Below, piece by piece: positions 17,588 to 26,436 of a stretch of 64,000 nucleotides of DNA. Position numbers and translations under genes: made by a program. Below the pieces are notes generated by a model. The model saw only the letters and a list, made by a program, of their open reading frames with translations. It was not told where the DNA came from and made no database searches. This stretch comes from Thermoproteota archaeon. GTDB taxonomy: Archaea; Korarchaeota; Korarchaeia; Korarchaeales; Korarchaeaceae. Location: assembly GCA_030130125.1 (NCBI GenBank), contig JARZZM010000018.1, forward strand, positions 1 through 64,000. Direction: 5' to 3'. Each line of letters begins with the position of its first letter. Position 1 is the stretch's first letter.

Positions 17588-17920
17588 TTGCCGATCCGAG
17601 TCGCTGTCGCAACAGATGATGGGAAAACCCTAAAGGAAGGGCCCTTTCACGAGGCCAAGTTCTTCGCCATATACGATGTCCTAGGGAGAAGTCCCACCGA
17701 GGTGGAGATGAGAGTTAATACTAGAAAGGGAAGTAAAAGGGGACCTACCTCCGTTCTAGAGATACTGAGGGATTGCGAGGTATTAATAGCTAAGGAGTTC
17801 GATGCTGAGTTGAGGGAGATAGTGGAGGCTAGGGGGATCATAACCCTCGAAACAGACAGAGAAGACGTTGAATCAGCCGTGCTCGAGATAGCCGAGAGGA
17901 TATCAAGGCTGAGCGGGTAG
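17588..17920 (+). CDS. NifX/NifB-like (dinitrogenase iron-molybdenum cofactor family) protein
   Basis: 110 residues from a TTG five bases after GGGAGGATGAG. The fold signature is that of COG1433: a first strand IRVAVATDDG, an HF-like segment (PFHEAKFFAIYDV), and a final E-L-x-E-ARGI strand-helix. These small RNase H-like proteins bind metal clusters in nitrogenase assembly, but stand-alone archaeal copies have unknown function. No nif genes are near. It is followed one base later by the Thg1 gene. Confidence 0.7.
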   Translation: MPIRVAVATDDGKTLKEGPFHEAKFFAIYDVLGRSPTEVEMRVNTRKGSKRGPTSVLEILRDCEVLIAKEFDAELREIVEARGIITLETDREDVESAVLEIAERISRLSG

Positions 17921-17921
17921 C

Positions 17922-18683
17922 ATGCTTGATTGGAAGTCCAGGGAGATATTTTCTCGTTTATCCATTCCTGTTGATATACCCATAATCGTGAGAGTGGATG
18001 GATGGAGATTCAGGAAGTTAGCCGAGGAGCTGGAGCTCGAGAGGCCCTACGACGAGAGATTATTGAGATCCTTGATCAATGCATCTAAGGAGTTAATGGA
18101 GCGCAACCTCCCAGTTGCCCTCGCCTACCTATTTTCCGATGAAATATCCATCCTATTTGCACCCCCTCTACCGTGGAACGGTAGAGTGGAGAAGATCGTT
18201 TCGATAGTATCCTCTTTCATCTCAGCGCAAACCTCCCTGGCCCTAGGATATGCAGCCAGTTTCGACGGGAGGATTATCCTCATCAGAGACGAGGATGAAC
18301 TGGTGAGTTACCTGTCTTGGAGGCAGGATGAGGCGTGGAGAAACGCGCTGAACTCCTACGCGCTCCTGTCCCTTGAGAATGAAGGGCTCTCGAGGGAGAA
18401 GGCTGCTGAAGAACTGCATGGAAAGAAATCGGAGTACCTCCACGAGCTCATCTTCAAGAAACTCGGAGTCAATATTGCTAAGGTACCTGCTTGGCAGAGA
18501 AGGGGCGTTCTCGTCAGGAAGGCCGTCAGGATTAGAGACACGGAACACGGTCCGGTGGAGAGGAGAGAGATAATCGTCGACTGGGAACTTCCTCTATTCT
18601 CATCCCCGGAGGGTCTCGAATACATTAGGAGGGTATTGGAGACCGTGCCAGTTTTTAGGAGGGGCGGGTTGCTTCAGGGTTAG
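17922..18683 (+). CDS. Thg1-like tRNA 3'-5' polymerase / tRNA-His guanylyltransferase
   Basis: 253 residues. The N-terminal palm has PIIVRVDGWRFRKLAEEL with the first metal aspartate (VDG) and YLFSDEISILF with the second acidic pair (SDE), both diagnostic of Thg1. The middle holds SYLSWRQDEAWRNALNSYA and the HGKKSEYLHELIF segment that matches the family. These enzymes add G to the 5' end of tRNA-His or repair truncated tRNA 5' ends. It is in a tight run with the NifX-like gene and a phosphoesterase. Confidence 0.88.
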   Translation: MLDWKSREIFSRLSIPVDIPIIVRVDGWRFRKLAEELELERPYDERLLRSLINASKELMERNLPVALAYLFSDEISILFAPPLPWNGRVEKIVSIVSSFISAQTSLALGYAASFDGRIILIRDEDELVSYLSWRQDEAWRNALNSYALLSLENEGLSREKAAEELHGKKSEYLHELIFKKLGVNIAKVPAWQRRGVLVRKAVRIRDTEHGPVERREIIVDWELPLFSSPEGLEYIRRVLETVPVFRRGGLLQG

Positions 18684-18686
18684 GTG

Positions 18687-19199
18687 ATGTGCTTGCTTGT
18701 GGGGATAATATCCGACTCTCACGATGACCTAGAGTCTATAGAGAGGGCTGTGGAGATCTTTCAGAGAATGGGTGTTGACGAGATAATACATCTAGGTGAC
18801 TTGATTTCCCCTTTCTCATTAAAGCCCATAATAAACTCGGGAATACCCTTCCGCCTCCTCAGAGGGAACAACGACGCTGAGGCGCTCACCACCATCTCGG
18901 CTCTGGAGAATGAGGGAGCATATTATCCAGGGCCTGTAGAGGTACTCCTCAGCGAGAAAAAGGCCCTGTTGTTCCACGGATTTGGCCCAAAGGAATTAAC
19001 TAGGTTATCAGCCATCCAGCTGGCCAAGAGTGGGAAGTTCGACTTCGTGCTTTACGGACACACTCACGAGGTCCACGTGGAGGAGGTGGGGGGCGCGCTG
19101 GTGATAAATCCAGGTGAGTCATGTGGAAAGCTTACGGGAAGGAGAACAGTCGCGATCTTAGAAACAGGAGAAAAGAGTGTGGAGGTTTTAGATCTATAG
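18687..19199 (+). CDS. YfcE/MJ0936-type metallophosphoesterase
   Basis: About 170 residues. The metal-binding motifs are complete: GIISDSHDD, HLGDLIS, RGNNDAE, LFHGFG and LYGHTHEVHVEEVGGALVINPGES. Members hydrolyse phosphodiesters with divalent metal; the physiological substrate is unknown. A GTG directly after the Thg1 stop could also be used; ATG 18687 is preferred. It is convergent with the aminotransferase, 2 bases apart. Confidence 0.9.
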   Translation: MCLLVGIISDSHDDLESIERAVEIFQRMGVDEIIHLGDLISPFSLKPIINSGIPFRLLRGNNDAEALTTISALENEGAYYPGPVEVLLSEKKALLFHGFGPKELTRLSAIQLAKSGKFDFVLYGHTHEVHVEEVGGALVINPGESCGKLTGRRTVAILETGEKSVEVLDL

Positions 19200-19201
19200 G
19201 G

Positions 19202-20371
19202 TTACAGGGAACTCACAAACTCCCTTATCCTCTTCATCCCCTCAACTATATCCTCCATGGGGCCAGCGAATGATATCCTAAGGAAGCCCTCCCCCGATTC
19301 TCCAAAGGCAGTTCCAGGTAGTAACGCAACTCCTGCCTCGTTCAGCAACCTATCAGCTAGTTCTTCCGAGGATAATCCGGTTCCTTTTATGTTGGGGAAT
19401 GCGTAGAACGTCCCTGCAGGTTTTATCATCGAGAAACCTTTGATCTTCTGTATCTCCTCGTAGATGATATCCCTCTTCTTCTCGTAGTCCTTAACCATCC
19501 TCTCTACCTCATCCTGCGGACCCCTTATAGCCTCAACAGCCGCCACTTGGGCGAAATGGACGGGACAGGAGGCCGCATTTAGTTGAATCTGGGCTATCTT
19601 CTGGGCTATATCCTCCTTCGCCACGGCGTAGCCGAGCCTGTACCCTGTCATTGCCCAAGTCTTGCTGAAACCGCTCACTAGCACAGTTACCTCTTCGGCA
19701 CCAGCTATGGACAGAACGCTCTCGTGTTTCCTCCCATCGAATATTATATCCTCATATATCTCGTCGGATATTATCAGTATATCCTTCTTGAGAGCTAGAC
19801 TCACGATCTCCTCCAGATCCTCCCTTCTGTAAATGCCCCCTGTGGGGTTACTGGGGGTGTTTATCACTATGGCCTTGGTCTTATCAGTTACCTTCTCCAA
19901 GATGTCGTTAACATCAGGCGAGAACTTTCTCTCCTCTTTGAGTACCACCGGCTTGACTACGCCGCCAACAAACCTAGTTACACTCTCGTATGAGGGGTAT
20001 GCTGGCATGGGAATTATTACCTCATCACCCGGATCTACGAAGGCCATCAGGGCGGCGAATATGGACATCTTGGCACCGACGGTCACGACCACATTCTCAG
20101 GTTCGACCTTCACGCCCCTGCTGTTCGAGACCCTCTCTGCAATCGCCTCTCTAAGCTCATATATCCCAGATGCAGGTGTGTACTTTGTCTTTCCCTCATC
20201 AATCGCCTTCTTAGTAGCCTCCAGCACGTGTTTAGGTGGCTGATAACCGGGCTCCCCTATTTCCAAGTGAATTACACTCTTCCCCTGTCTCTCAAGCTCT
20301 CTAGCCTTGGCCAAGACTATGAATGCTCCCTCTACTCCTAACGAGTTCATCCTCTCTGCAAACTCAGGCAT
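19202..20371 (-). CDS. Class I/II aminotransferase (aspartate aminotransferase type)
   Basis: 389 residues, PLP fold type I. Visible marks are VTVGAKMSIF at the cofactor phosphate loop, NTPSNPTGG, ISDEIYEDIIF, the Schiff-base lysine in VSGFSKTWAMTGYRLGY, and the substrate arginine in FLRISFA. It most resembles archaeal aspartate or broad-specificity aminotransferases. In a peptide-fermenting organism it would supply 2-oxoacids to ferredoxin oxidoreductases such as porGDAB. The exact substrate cannot be read from sequence. Confidence 0.9.
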   Translation of the reverse strand: MPEFAERMNSLGVEGAFIVLAKARELERQGKSVIHLEIGEPGYQPPKHVLEATKKAIDEGKTKYTPASGIYELREAIAERVSNSRGVKVEPENVVVTVGAKMSIFAALMAFVDPGDEVIIPMPAYPSYESVTRFVGGVVKPVVLKEERKFSPDVNDILEKVTDKTKAIVINTPSNPTGGIYRREDLEEIVSLALKKDILIISDEIYEDIIFDGRKHESVLSIAGAEEVTVLVSGFSKTWAMTGYRLGYAVAKEDIAQKIAQIQLNAASCPVHFAQVAAVEAIRGPQDEVERMVKDYEKKRDIIYEEIQKIKGFSMIKPAGTFYAFPNIKGTGLSSEELADRLLNEAGVALLPGTAFGESGEGFLRISFAGPMEDIVEGMKRIREFVSSL

Positions 20372-20430
20372 GACACTGCACCCGAACAGTGAGGAGGAGC
20401 TTTACTGAAAAACTTTCAAAATGGGGAGAT

Positions 20431-21429
20431 TTACTTGGACATCCCCTGAAGGACAAGAAGGTAGGCTATGAAGCCGAAAACAAGCTCGTTAAGGAACACG
20501 GTTATAGTGGAGGAAACTAGCGTTATTGCGAGGGCATCACCCTTACTGAATCCCATTGCAGATAAAAGGCCCGTCATCACCCATTCTCTCACTCCGGTGT
20601 TCCCAGGGATTCCTATGGGAATAAGGACCATAATGATGGACACTGAGTATATTAGGATTCCCATGAGGGGATCTATCCAGTAGCCGAGGGCGTAGAAGTA
20701 GATGAAAATCGGTAGCATGTCGAAGAACCAGTTGAGGAACGCGCAGAGTAGGGAGAGACCTAGTGCTCTCCTGTTCCTCATGAGCTCCCTGAACGCCCTA
20801 GAATATTCACTCACCATCTCCTTTATCTTCCCGAGATCCCTTCGAAACTTCCGTTCAAAGAAGGATATCAATCTGAGCAGGCTGCTTTCGTCCATGCTAA
20901 CTCTGTAAATGAGATAGAAGGTCACTATCAGGAGACCCATCGCCAAGAATATGGTGGTGAGAGTGCTATGTCCCACGCCGGACGATCCCACTAAGTAGGA
21001 GAAACCAAGGACTATGCTGACCACGAATGGTATTATCATGACGACCCTGTGGGCTACAATAGTGGACACAGCATGCCCCATAGGAACCTTAGATTTTCTA
21101 TTGATCAGATAGGCTCTGGCTACTTCTCCTGTGGCTGAACCAGCTGGTATTAGCAGATTTATGAACAGGCTGGTCCACCCTATTAGGAAGACATCCATGA
21201 AACTAGCTCTCCTATCTAATAGGATGTACCAGCCCAAGTTGTAGAACAGGACCCCCACATGTATCGAGAAGAAGGAGAGAACTACGGGAACTATTCCTAT
21301 AGTACGAAGGCTGCTCACCGCCTCACTTAGATCGAAGGTGGCGAGTAGGGGTATCATGAGAGCTATACCTAGTACTAGCAGGAGCAGGCTCTTCCTGCCT
21401 ATTTTCGGGGTCCTTCCTGCCTCTTCCAT
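20431..21429 (-). CDS. UPF0104 / flippase-like integral membrane protein
   Basis: 332 residues with about eight hydrophobic segments. It carries the family marks NLLIPAGSATGEVARAYLI near 95-113, an H-R motif in VAHRVVMI and IPIGIPGNTGVREW near 285. The family includes the membrane part of lysylphosphatidylglycerol synthase and many archaeal members thought to move lipids or lipid-linked sugars. A TATA-like CTTTTTAAATAT (minus strand, about 21,450-21,461) predicts an almost leaderless message. Confidence 0.8.
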   Translation of the reverse strand: MEEAGRTPKIGRKSLLLLVLGIALMIPLLATFDLSEAVSSLRTIGIVPVVLSFFSIHVGVLFYNLGWYILLDRRASFMDVFLIGWTSLFINLLIPAGSATGEVARAYLINRKSKVPMGHAVSTIVAHRVVMIIPFVVSIVLGFSYLVGSSGVGHSTLTTIFLAMGLLIVTFYLIYRVSMDESSLLRLISFFERKFRRDLGKIKEMVSEYSRAFRELMRNRRALGLSLLCAFLNWFFDMLPIFIYFYALGYWIDPLMGILIYSVSIIMVLIPIGIPGNTGVREWVMTGLLSAMGFSKGDALAITLVSSTITVFLNELVFGFIAYLLVLQGMSK

Positions 21430-21480
21430 CGGACTTCCCTCGCGAAGATATTTAAAAAGGATTTACAAAATTCTATTGTG

Positions 21481-22404
21481 TTAGCACTCATTATCACCCT
21501 TACCGTACGAGATGAACTCCATGGCCGCTATCTCGTCCCATACGGGCAGTCCATAGGACGTTCCGGGCCTCGAAATGGTCAGGGCTGCCGCGGAGTTGGC
21601 TAATCTTATGGATTTCACTGGGGAGAAGCCCTTGGCCCTTGAGGTTAGGTAAGCAGCCGCGAACACGTCCCCCGCTCCGGTCGTATCAACCACGTTTACG
21701 GGGACGGCTTTCACATGACATAGGGTTCCCTCAACCCAAGCAAGTGACCCCTTAGGACCCATCTTTATGAGAACTTCTTCTGGCCCTTCTCTTCCTATCT
21801 TTCGAGCAGCTAGCTCTGGATCTCTCTCCCCAGATAGGACTGCTGCCTCCTTCTCGTTAAGAAAGATCTTTCCCACCCCATCTAGTAGCTTCCAGCAATC
21901 ATCCCTGTTTTTAGAGAGTATCCTAATCCCGGGATCCCAAGATACTCCCTTCCTCACCTCCAAGACCGCTCTTGCTATGGGTACCCTGACGCTGGCCATG
22001 TGCACTTCATCTACCGATCGGATCAGCTCACTTCTCTCTGCTATATCTACTGGAGAAAGCTCCTCATTAGCACCAGGGCTCTCTATCATCCTTCTACTCT
22101 CCCCTAAAACGTTGATTATGACTACAAGTCCCGTTCTCCTGCCCTCTGTTATTTTGATGTGGGACGTATCAACCCCTCCCTCCTCCATAGTCCTTAGATA
22201 AATCTTCCCTAGGGAGTCATCACCCAGAGAGGCGATGACGAATACCTCAACTCCCAGCCTAGCGGCGGCCAGAGCGAAGTTGGAGGCCGATCCCCCCGCG
22301 CTCATCGTGGCTGCCAAGGCGTCTATGGCCTCGTCCTGATCGGGTATTCTCTCTATAAACGTGGTTACGTCGATGTTCGCATTCCCAATGGCCAAGAATT
22401 TCAT
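21481..22404 (-). CDS. PfkB-family sugar kinase (ribokinase-like)
   Basis: About 307 residues from the ATG at 22404, which overlaps the tmk stop. Family motifs are present: MSAGGSASNFALAAARLG (substrate side), WDPGIRI, FLNEKEAAVLSG and the catalytic anion hole VVDTTGAGDVFAAAYL. The second signature places it in the ribokinase/fructokinase/nucleoside-kinase group. The substrate (sugar or nucleoside) is not decided by the sequence. It forms a small operon with thymidylate kinase. Confidence 0.88.
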   Translation of the reverse strand: MKFLAIGNANIDVTTFIERIPDQDEAIDALAATMSAGGSASNFALAAARLGVEVFVIASLGDDSLGKIYLRTMEEGGVDTSHIKITEGRRTGLVVIINVLGESRRMIESPGANEELSPVDIAERSELIRSVDEVHMASVRVPIARAVLEVRKGVSWDPGIRILSKNRDDCWKLLDGVGKIFLNEKEAAVLSGERDPELAARKIGREGPEEVLIKMGPKGSLAWVEGTLCHVKAVPVNVVDTTGAGDVFAAAYLTSRAKGFSPVKSIRLANSAAALTISRPGTSYGLPVWDEIAAMEFISYGKGDNEC

Positions 22405-22988
22405 CAAACCACCTCAAGCTTCTTCAAGATGATATTAAGAACTGTTTGGAAGACCTCCTCCTCTCCCCTACTTGCATCCACCACTACGGTCCTACTGGAC
22501 CACTCCTCCTCCCTTATCAGACTGAGGTAATTGGCCCTAATCGACCTCAATTTGTGCAGAGTGTGGAATAGCTGCCTCTCTTTAACGCGTTCCAAGGCTA
22601 ATGCAGGATCCAAGTCCAAGTAGATCACTAAATCAGGCAGCAGAGCCCACTTATTTATCTCCCGAACCCACTCCATCGGGAGATCGCACCCCTGATATGC
22701 TAGTGATGATAGGAGGTACCTGTCGCTTATGATCGTATAGCCTCCCTCCAGAAGACCTTCCAACTGAATCACGTGCTGCATTCTATCAGCGGCGAAGAGT
22801 AGAGCCAGCGTTCTGTGGTCGACCTCCATCCTCCCCTCTAGTACTTCACGTATGATCCTACCTATTGGACCGTCGGTCGGCTCCGTCGTCCAGTAAGACC
22901 TTATACCCCTTCTCTCCAACTCTTCACTGATCCTAGTACTTATGGTCGTTTTACCAGATCCGTCTATACCCTCAAAGGCTATGAGCAT
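22404..22988 (-). CDS. tmk: Thymidylate kinase
   Basis: 194 residues. The P-loop is FEGIDGSGKTT (5-15), then the TMP-binding segment (TTEPTDGPIG), SDRYLLSSLAYQG (DRY motif), and DLVIYLDLDPALALERVKER. It phosphorylates dTMP to dTDP. Its 3' end overlaps the sugar kinase start, so the two are coupled. Its 5' end lies 52 bases from the divergent prs start. Confidence 0.95.
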   Translation of the reverse strand: MLIAFEGIDGSGKTTISTRISEELERRGIRSYWTTEPTDGPIGRIIREVLEGRMEVDHRTLALLFAADRMQHVIQLEGLLEGGYTIISDRYLLSSLAYQGCDLPMEWVREINKWALLPDLVIYLDLDPALALERVKERQLFHTLHKLRSIRANYLSLIREEEWSSRTVVVDASRGEEEVFQTVLNIILKKLEVV

Positions 22989-23011
22989 CTTCTGGATCCA
23001 CTTCGACTACC

Positions 23012-23020
23012 TTTTTAATC
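23012..23020 (+). promoter_or_regulatory. TATA box of prs
   Basis: TTTTTAATC is centred 25 bases before the prs ATG at 23041. The message is predicted to begin at the start codon itself (leaderless). Confidence 0.5.
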
Positions 23021-23040
23021 TCGCACTGCGCCCTCAGCAT

Positions 23041-23937
23041 ATGCTACTGGTGGGCCCCAATGACGATTTCAACATTAGGCTCGCTAAGAATCTCGGTGTG
23101 GAATTAGTGGCTTTAGATAGGAGGGTATTCCCAGATGGGGAGGTGTGCCCAAGGGTATTGGGGGACACCCGGGATGAAGACGTCGTCCTCTCCATGAGAA
23201 TGGAGGCAGGTAGTGGATCTCCCAACAGATACTTGATGGAGGTTCTCTTCACGCTAAGGAATCTTAAGGAACATATGGGTGCTAAGTCCATAACTCTCGT
23301 TATGCCGTATTTCCCTTACGCCCGGCAGGATGCTATATTCAGGGCGGGAGAGCCCTTGAGCTCTAAGTACTTGGGGGAGCTACTTGAGGCGGCTGGGGCC
23401 GATGCTGTAATCAGCGTTACGGTGCATCTCCACAGGATTGGAGGATTCTCCGAGCTTTTCGAGGGAGCGAAGGCTGTGAACGTGAGCGGCTTTGAAGCGC
23501 TCGCTGACAAGGTTAGGGAGTTGCCCCTTGGAGACCCATTCATCTTGGGGCCTGATACCGAGAGCATACACTGGGCCAAGGAGTTGGCTCACTACTACGG
23601 GACTGAGGAGTTCGATGCATTCAAGAAGGAAAGGGATGTCGCTACTGGTGAGATAAAGACGCATGTTAAGGAGATAGATCTCTCAGGTAGGGATGTGATA
23701 GTTGTTGATGATATGGTATCCACTGGAGGGACGATGGCGAACGCCGTGAAAGAGGTAAAGAGAATGGGCGCTAGAATTGTTGTATCGGCTTTTGTACATC
23801 CGGTCCTCGCGCCTAAGGCGGTGGATAGAATACTAGGAGCCGGAGCAGATATCATCATAGCCACGGACACGATAAAGTGGTCAGGCTCCAAGGCGTCTGT
23901 GGTGGAGTCGATTGCCGAAGCCGTTCGGGGTGTGTGA
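23041..23937 (+). CDS. prs: Ribose-phosphate pyrophosphokinase
   Basis: About 298 residues. The ATG at 23041 is chosen because homologs begin at this strand (MLLVGPNDD) and the TATA box sits 25 bases upstream; an open frame reaching back into tmk is not coding. Motifs: PYFPYARQDAIF, GPDTES, KKERDVATGEI for ATP, and the PRPP loop VIVVDDMVSTGGTM. It makes PRPP for nucleotide, histidine and tryptophan synthesis and for the phosphoribosyltransferase found at 44,833-45,414. Confidence 0.94.
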   Translation: MLLVGPNDDFNIRLAKNLGVELVALDRRVFPDGEVCPRVLGDTRDEDVVLSMRMEAGSGSPNRYLMEVLFTLRNLKEHMGAKSITLVMPYFPYARQDAIFRAGEPLSSKYLGELLEAAGADAVISVTVHLHRIGGFSELFEGAKAVNVSGFEALADKVRELPLGDPFILGPDTESIHWAKELAHYYGTEEFDAFKKERDVATGEIKTHVKEIDLSGRDVIVVDDMVSTGGTMANAVKEVKRMGARIVVSAFVHPVLAPKAVDRILGAGADIIIATDTIKWSGSKASVVESIAEAVRGV

Positions 23938-23938
23938 G

Positions 23939-24421
23939 ATGAGATTACGTCTAGGAATGGCGGTATCCGCCCTTCTTACGCTGATCTTGTCGCTGGGGAT
24001 CGCCTATCTTTCGATACAAGTCCTTAAAAGCGATCCTCTGCCCTCCTCGTTGGGAATTATCACCTCAGTGTCGCTGATCTTGGTCTCCGCACTTGTGTTC
24101 AGGGGAGATGAACGAGCCATACTCCTATTATCGATGTTCTACATCGTGTTGGGAGTTTTGGGGTTGTTTCTCATTCCGGCGCTTCCTTCGGAAGGTATGC
24201 TTACCTTCATATTTTCTATCGCCCTCGGCTCATATCTGCTGAAGCACAGAAGCGATCCGTTCAGGCCTGAGGAGTCCATCAAAGCCGAGGGTAAGTTACC
24301 CCCTGAGGAGCCCTTGGAGGGTGAAGGAGGTGGCGAGAAAGTAGAGATCTCGGGAAGTGAACCTTCGTTGGGGAACTACCTGATCGCAGAAACAACAAGC
24401 GAGGGTTTCTCAGATATGTGA
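23939..24421 (+). CDS. Small integral membrane protein, unknown family
   Basis: 161 residues from the ATG next to the prs stop. Four hydrophobic helices lie within the first 105 residues, followed by an acidic, glycine- and glutamate-rich soluble tail of about 55 residues. I do not recognise the family. Its position one base after prs suggests cotranscription but gives no functional clue. Confidence 0.65.
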   Translation: MRLRLGMAVSALLTLILSLGIAYLSIQVLKSDPLPSSLGIITSVSLILVSALVFRGDERAILLLSMFYIVLGVLGLFLIPALPSEGMLTFIFSIALGSYLLKHRSDPFRPEESIKAEGKLPPEEPLEGEGGGEKVEISGSEPSLGNYLIAETTSEGFSDM

Positions 24422-24484
24422 TAGTTAAATATCCCCTCACATCCCCCAACTATGGGAAGGTGATTAGGGATACCGAGGAAGAAG

Positions 24485-25498
24485 GTGGTCAAGGAGGAAC
24501 CTAAGGAGGGAGCGCCTGATGAGATTGATGAAACTTATTATGAAGAGGTGGGTGCGGGAGAGGAGTTCGATCTAACCGATCTAGAGGGGGTCGGCCCCGC
24601 CACTGCTAAGAGGCTCATGGAAGCTGGTTACACCACGTTGGAGTCCATAGCTATGTCTACCCCAGCTGAGCTGGCTGTTTACGCGGGGATAGGAGAAGGT
24701 GTAGCCCAGAAGATAATACAGGCCGCGAGATCTAAGTTGAATATCGATGTCATGTCCGCTTACGATTACTATCAGCAGAGGAAGGTGGTTCAGAGGATAA
24801 CAACTGGTTCCAAGGCATTGGATGAACTATTAGGAGGGGGTGTTGAGACCCAGTCGATCACGGAGATATACGGTCCCTACGGATCTGGAAAAACGCAGTT
24901 TGCTCATCAGATGGCGGTAACGGTTCAGCTTCCGGAGGATAAGGGTGGTCTGGGAAGAGCAGCCCTCTTCATCGATACGGAGGGAACATTCAGGCCAGAG
25001 AGGATAATACAGATAGCTGAGAGGTTCGGATTGGATCCGGAAAAGGCCCTGAAGAACATACTGTACGCGAGGGCGTTCACTAGTGATCACCAGATGATAG
25101 TAACGGAGAGGGCAGAGCCCTACATAAAGGAGAGGAATATAGGGCTGATAATCGTGGACTCCCTGATAAGCCACTTCAGAGGAGAATACGTGGGCAGGGA
25201 AACCCTCGCCGAGAGGCAGCAGAAGCTCAACAAGTACCTCCACAAGCTGCTCAAGCTGGCTCTGGGATACAATCTAGCGGTCATAGTCACAAATCAGGTG
25301 GTGGCCGATCCCGGTGCCTTCTTCGGAGATCCTAACAGGCCTGCAGGTGGTCACGTATTGGGCCATGGCGTAACGGCTAGGCTCTACATAAAGAGGGGGA
25401 AGAAGGACCGCAGGGTGGTCAAGCTAGTCAAGAGCCCCTACCTTCCGGAGGGAACTGTTGAGGTCGTCATAACTGAAGGAGGTATAGAGGATGTCTAA
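24485..25498 (+). CDS. radA: RadA recombinase
   Basis: About 337 residues. An N-terminal helix-hairpin-helix domain (DLEGVGPATAKRLMEAGYTT; YAGIGEGVAQKIIQAAR) binds DNA. The RecA core has Walker A GPYGSGKTQ, Walker B LIIVDSLISHFR, the MSAYDYYQQR linker and the L2 region VVADPGAFFGDPNRPAGGHV. RadA performs strand exchange in homologous recombination. The GTG at 24485 is the first ordinary start, but an in-frame ATA at 24470 sits five bases after GGAAGGTGAT and would give MPRKKVVKEE. Confidence 0.96.
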   Translation: MVKEEPKEGAPDEIDETYYEEVGAGEEFDLTDLEGVGPATAKRLMEAGYTTLESIAMSTPAELAVYAGIGEGVAQKIIQAARSKLNIDVMSAYDYYQQRKVVQRITTGSKALDELLGGGVETQSITEIYGPYGSGKTQFAHQMAVTVQLPEDKGGLGRAALFIDTEGTFRPERIIQIAERFGLDPEKALKNILYARAFTSDHQMIVTERAEPYIKERNIGLIIVDSLISHFRGEYVGRETLAERQQKLNKYLHKLLKLALGYNLAVIVTNQVVADPGAFFGDPNRPAGGHVLGHGVTARLYIKRGKKDRRVVKLVKSPYLPEGTVEVVITEGGIEDV

Positions 25499-26187
25499 CC
25501 TTCTTCATACTCCCTTTTCTTCCTCTCATATTCCCCCCTGTCCATGACTACTCTGGCTGGAACTCCGATAACGACCTTCCTTGGGGGTACATCCCTCGTG
25601 ACGACGGCTCCTGAAGCCACAACAGCACCCTCGCCTATTCTGACTCCTGATATCAACACCGCATTGGCGCCAATAACGGCATCATCCTCTATAGTTACTC
25701 CGAGCAGCCTCTTGCTCGCCGGATACTTATCATTGGTTATGACGACGAATGGAGCCAAGAACACGCGATCCCCTATCCTGCTCTCCGGCGGTATGTAGGT
25801 GCCGCTTTGTATGCTGACTTTCTTCCCAATGACCACTCTCCCGTCTACAACTGCATGGGTTCCCACGACGGTCCCATCCCCTATGATCGTGTCTTCCCTT
25901 ATGAGGACGGCGTGCCCCGTTTGAACTCTATTCCCCATCTTCACCCTCTCGTATACGACTGAGTGACTTCTCAGAAAGCAGTTCTCTCCGATAACGGCTC
26001 CCTCGCTCAGATCATCGTAAGATGCCAAGTCCTTCTCGCCTAAGGACCTGATCTTGCGGTAGGTGGGGTACCCAATAACGGAATACATCCCCAAAACTGT
26101 GCCTGGGCCGATGGATGAAGGACCAATTACTGTCACATCTCCCTCCAGAGATACACCTTTCAGGTTCGCCTTTTTAGAGAGGAACAT
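25495..26187 (-). CDS. Left-handed beta-helix acyltransferase (WlbB/PglD-like)
   Basis: About 230 residues. Almost the whole chain consists of hexapeptide repeats ([LIV]-G-x4), such as IGPSSIGPGTVLG and IGDGTVVGTHAVVDGRVVIG. The C-terminal section VFLAPFVVITNDKYP and IEDDAVIGANAVL matches sugar N-acetyltransferases of cell-surface glycan synthesis. ATG 26187 is preferred to the GTG at 26196 because of spacing from CCGGTG. It overlaps the radA stop by four bases. The donor and acceptor are unknown. Confidence 0.85.
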   Translation of the reverse strand: MFLSKKANLKGVSLEGDVTVIGPSSIGPGTVLGMYSVIGYPTYRKIRSLGEKDLASYDDLSEGAVIGENCFLRSHSVVYERVKMGNRVQTGHAVLIREDTIIGDGTVVGTHAVVDGRVVIGKKVSIQSGTYIPPESRIGDRVFLAPFVVITNDKYPASKRLLGVTIEDDAVIGANAVLISGVRIGEGAVVASGAVVTRDVPPRKVVIGVPARVVMDRGEYERKKREYEEG

Positions 26188-26205
26188 CGTTGACACCGGG
26201 GATAT

Positions 26206-26436
26206 ATGAAGGAGACCATTAAAGTGTTCCTGGCCGGTAGAGAAGTGGAACTGCCTTGGAATACTATGGTGGATGATCTTTACGGGATACTTGGTGCGAG
26301 CAAGTGGAGCACCCTCCTCTTGGTGAATGGAGAGCCTAGAGCTGATGATTCCTACTTGGAGGAAGGAGATGTGATCACGTGGTTAAGGATAACTTACCAT
26401 GAGAGCCCTAGGGAGAGCTCGGGGGAGGATAGTTGA
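26206..26436 (+). CDS. MoaD/ThiS-like beta-grasp protein lacking terminal Gly-Gly
   Basis: 76 residues. The beta-grasp sulfur-carrier pattern is clear: VFLAGREVELP, LLLVNGEPRADDSYLEEGDVITWLR. Sulfur carriers and SAMPs end in Gly-Gly at the tail. Here the last strand is followed by ITYHESPRESSGEDS, with no Gly-Gly. It overlaps the ncsA gene by four bases, so the two products are probably made together and may interact. Without the diglycine it cannot carry a thiocarboxylate in the normal way; a binding or regulatory role is inferred. Confidence 0.75.
   Translation: MKETIKVFLAGREVELPWNTMVDDLYGILGASKWSTLLLVNGEPRADDSYLEEGDVITWLRITYHESPRESSGEDS

Noticed and set aside
22942-23040. Upstream extension of prs into tmk
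   Set aside because: The 33 extra residues have no counterpart in PRPP synthetases, and the TATA box at 23,012-23,020 lies inside the extension.
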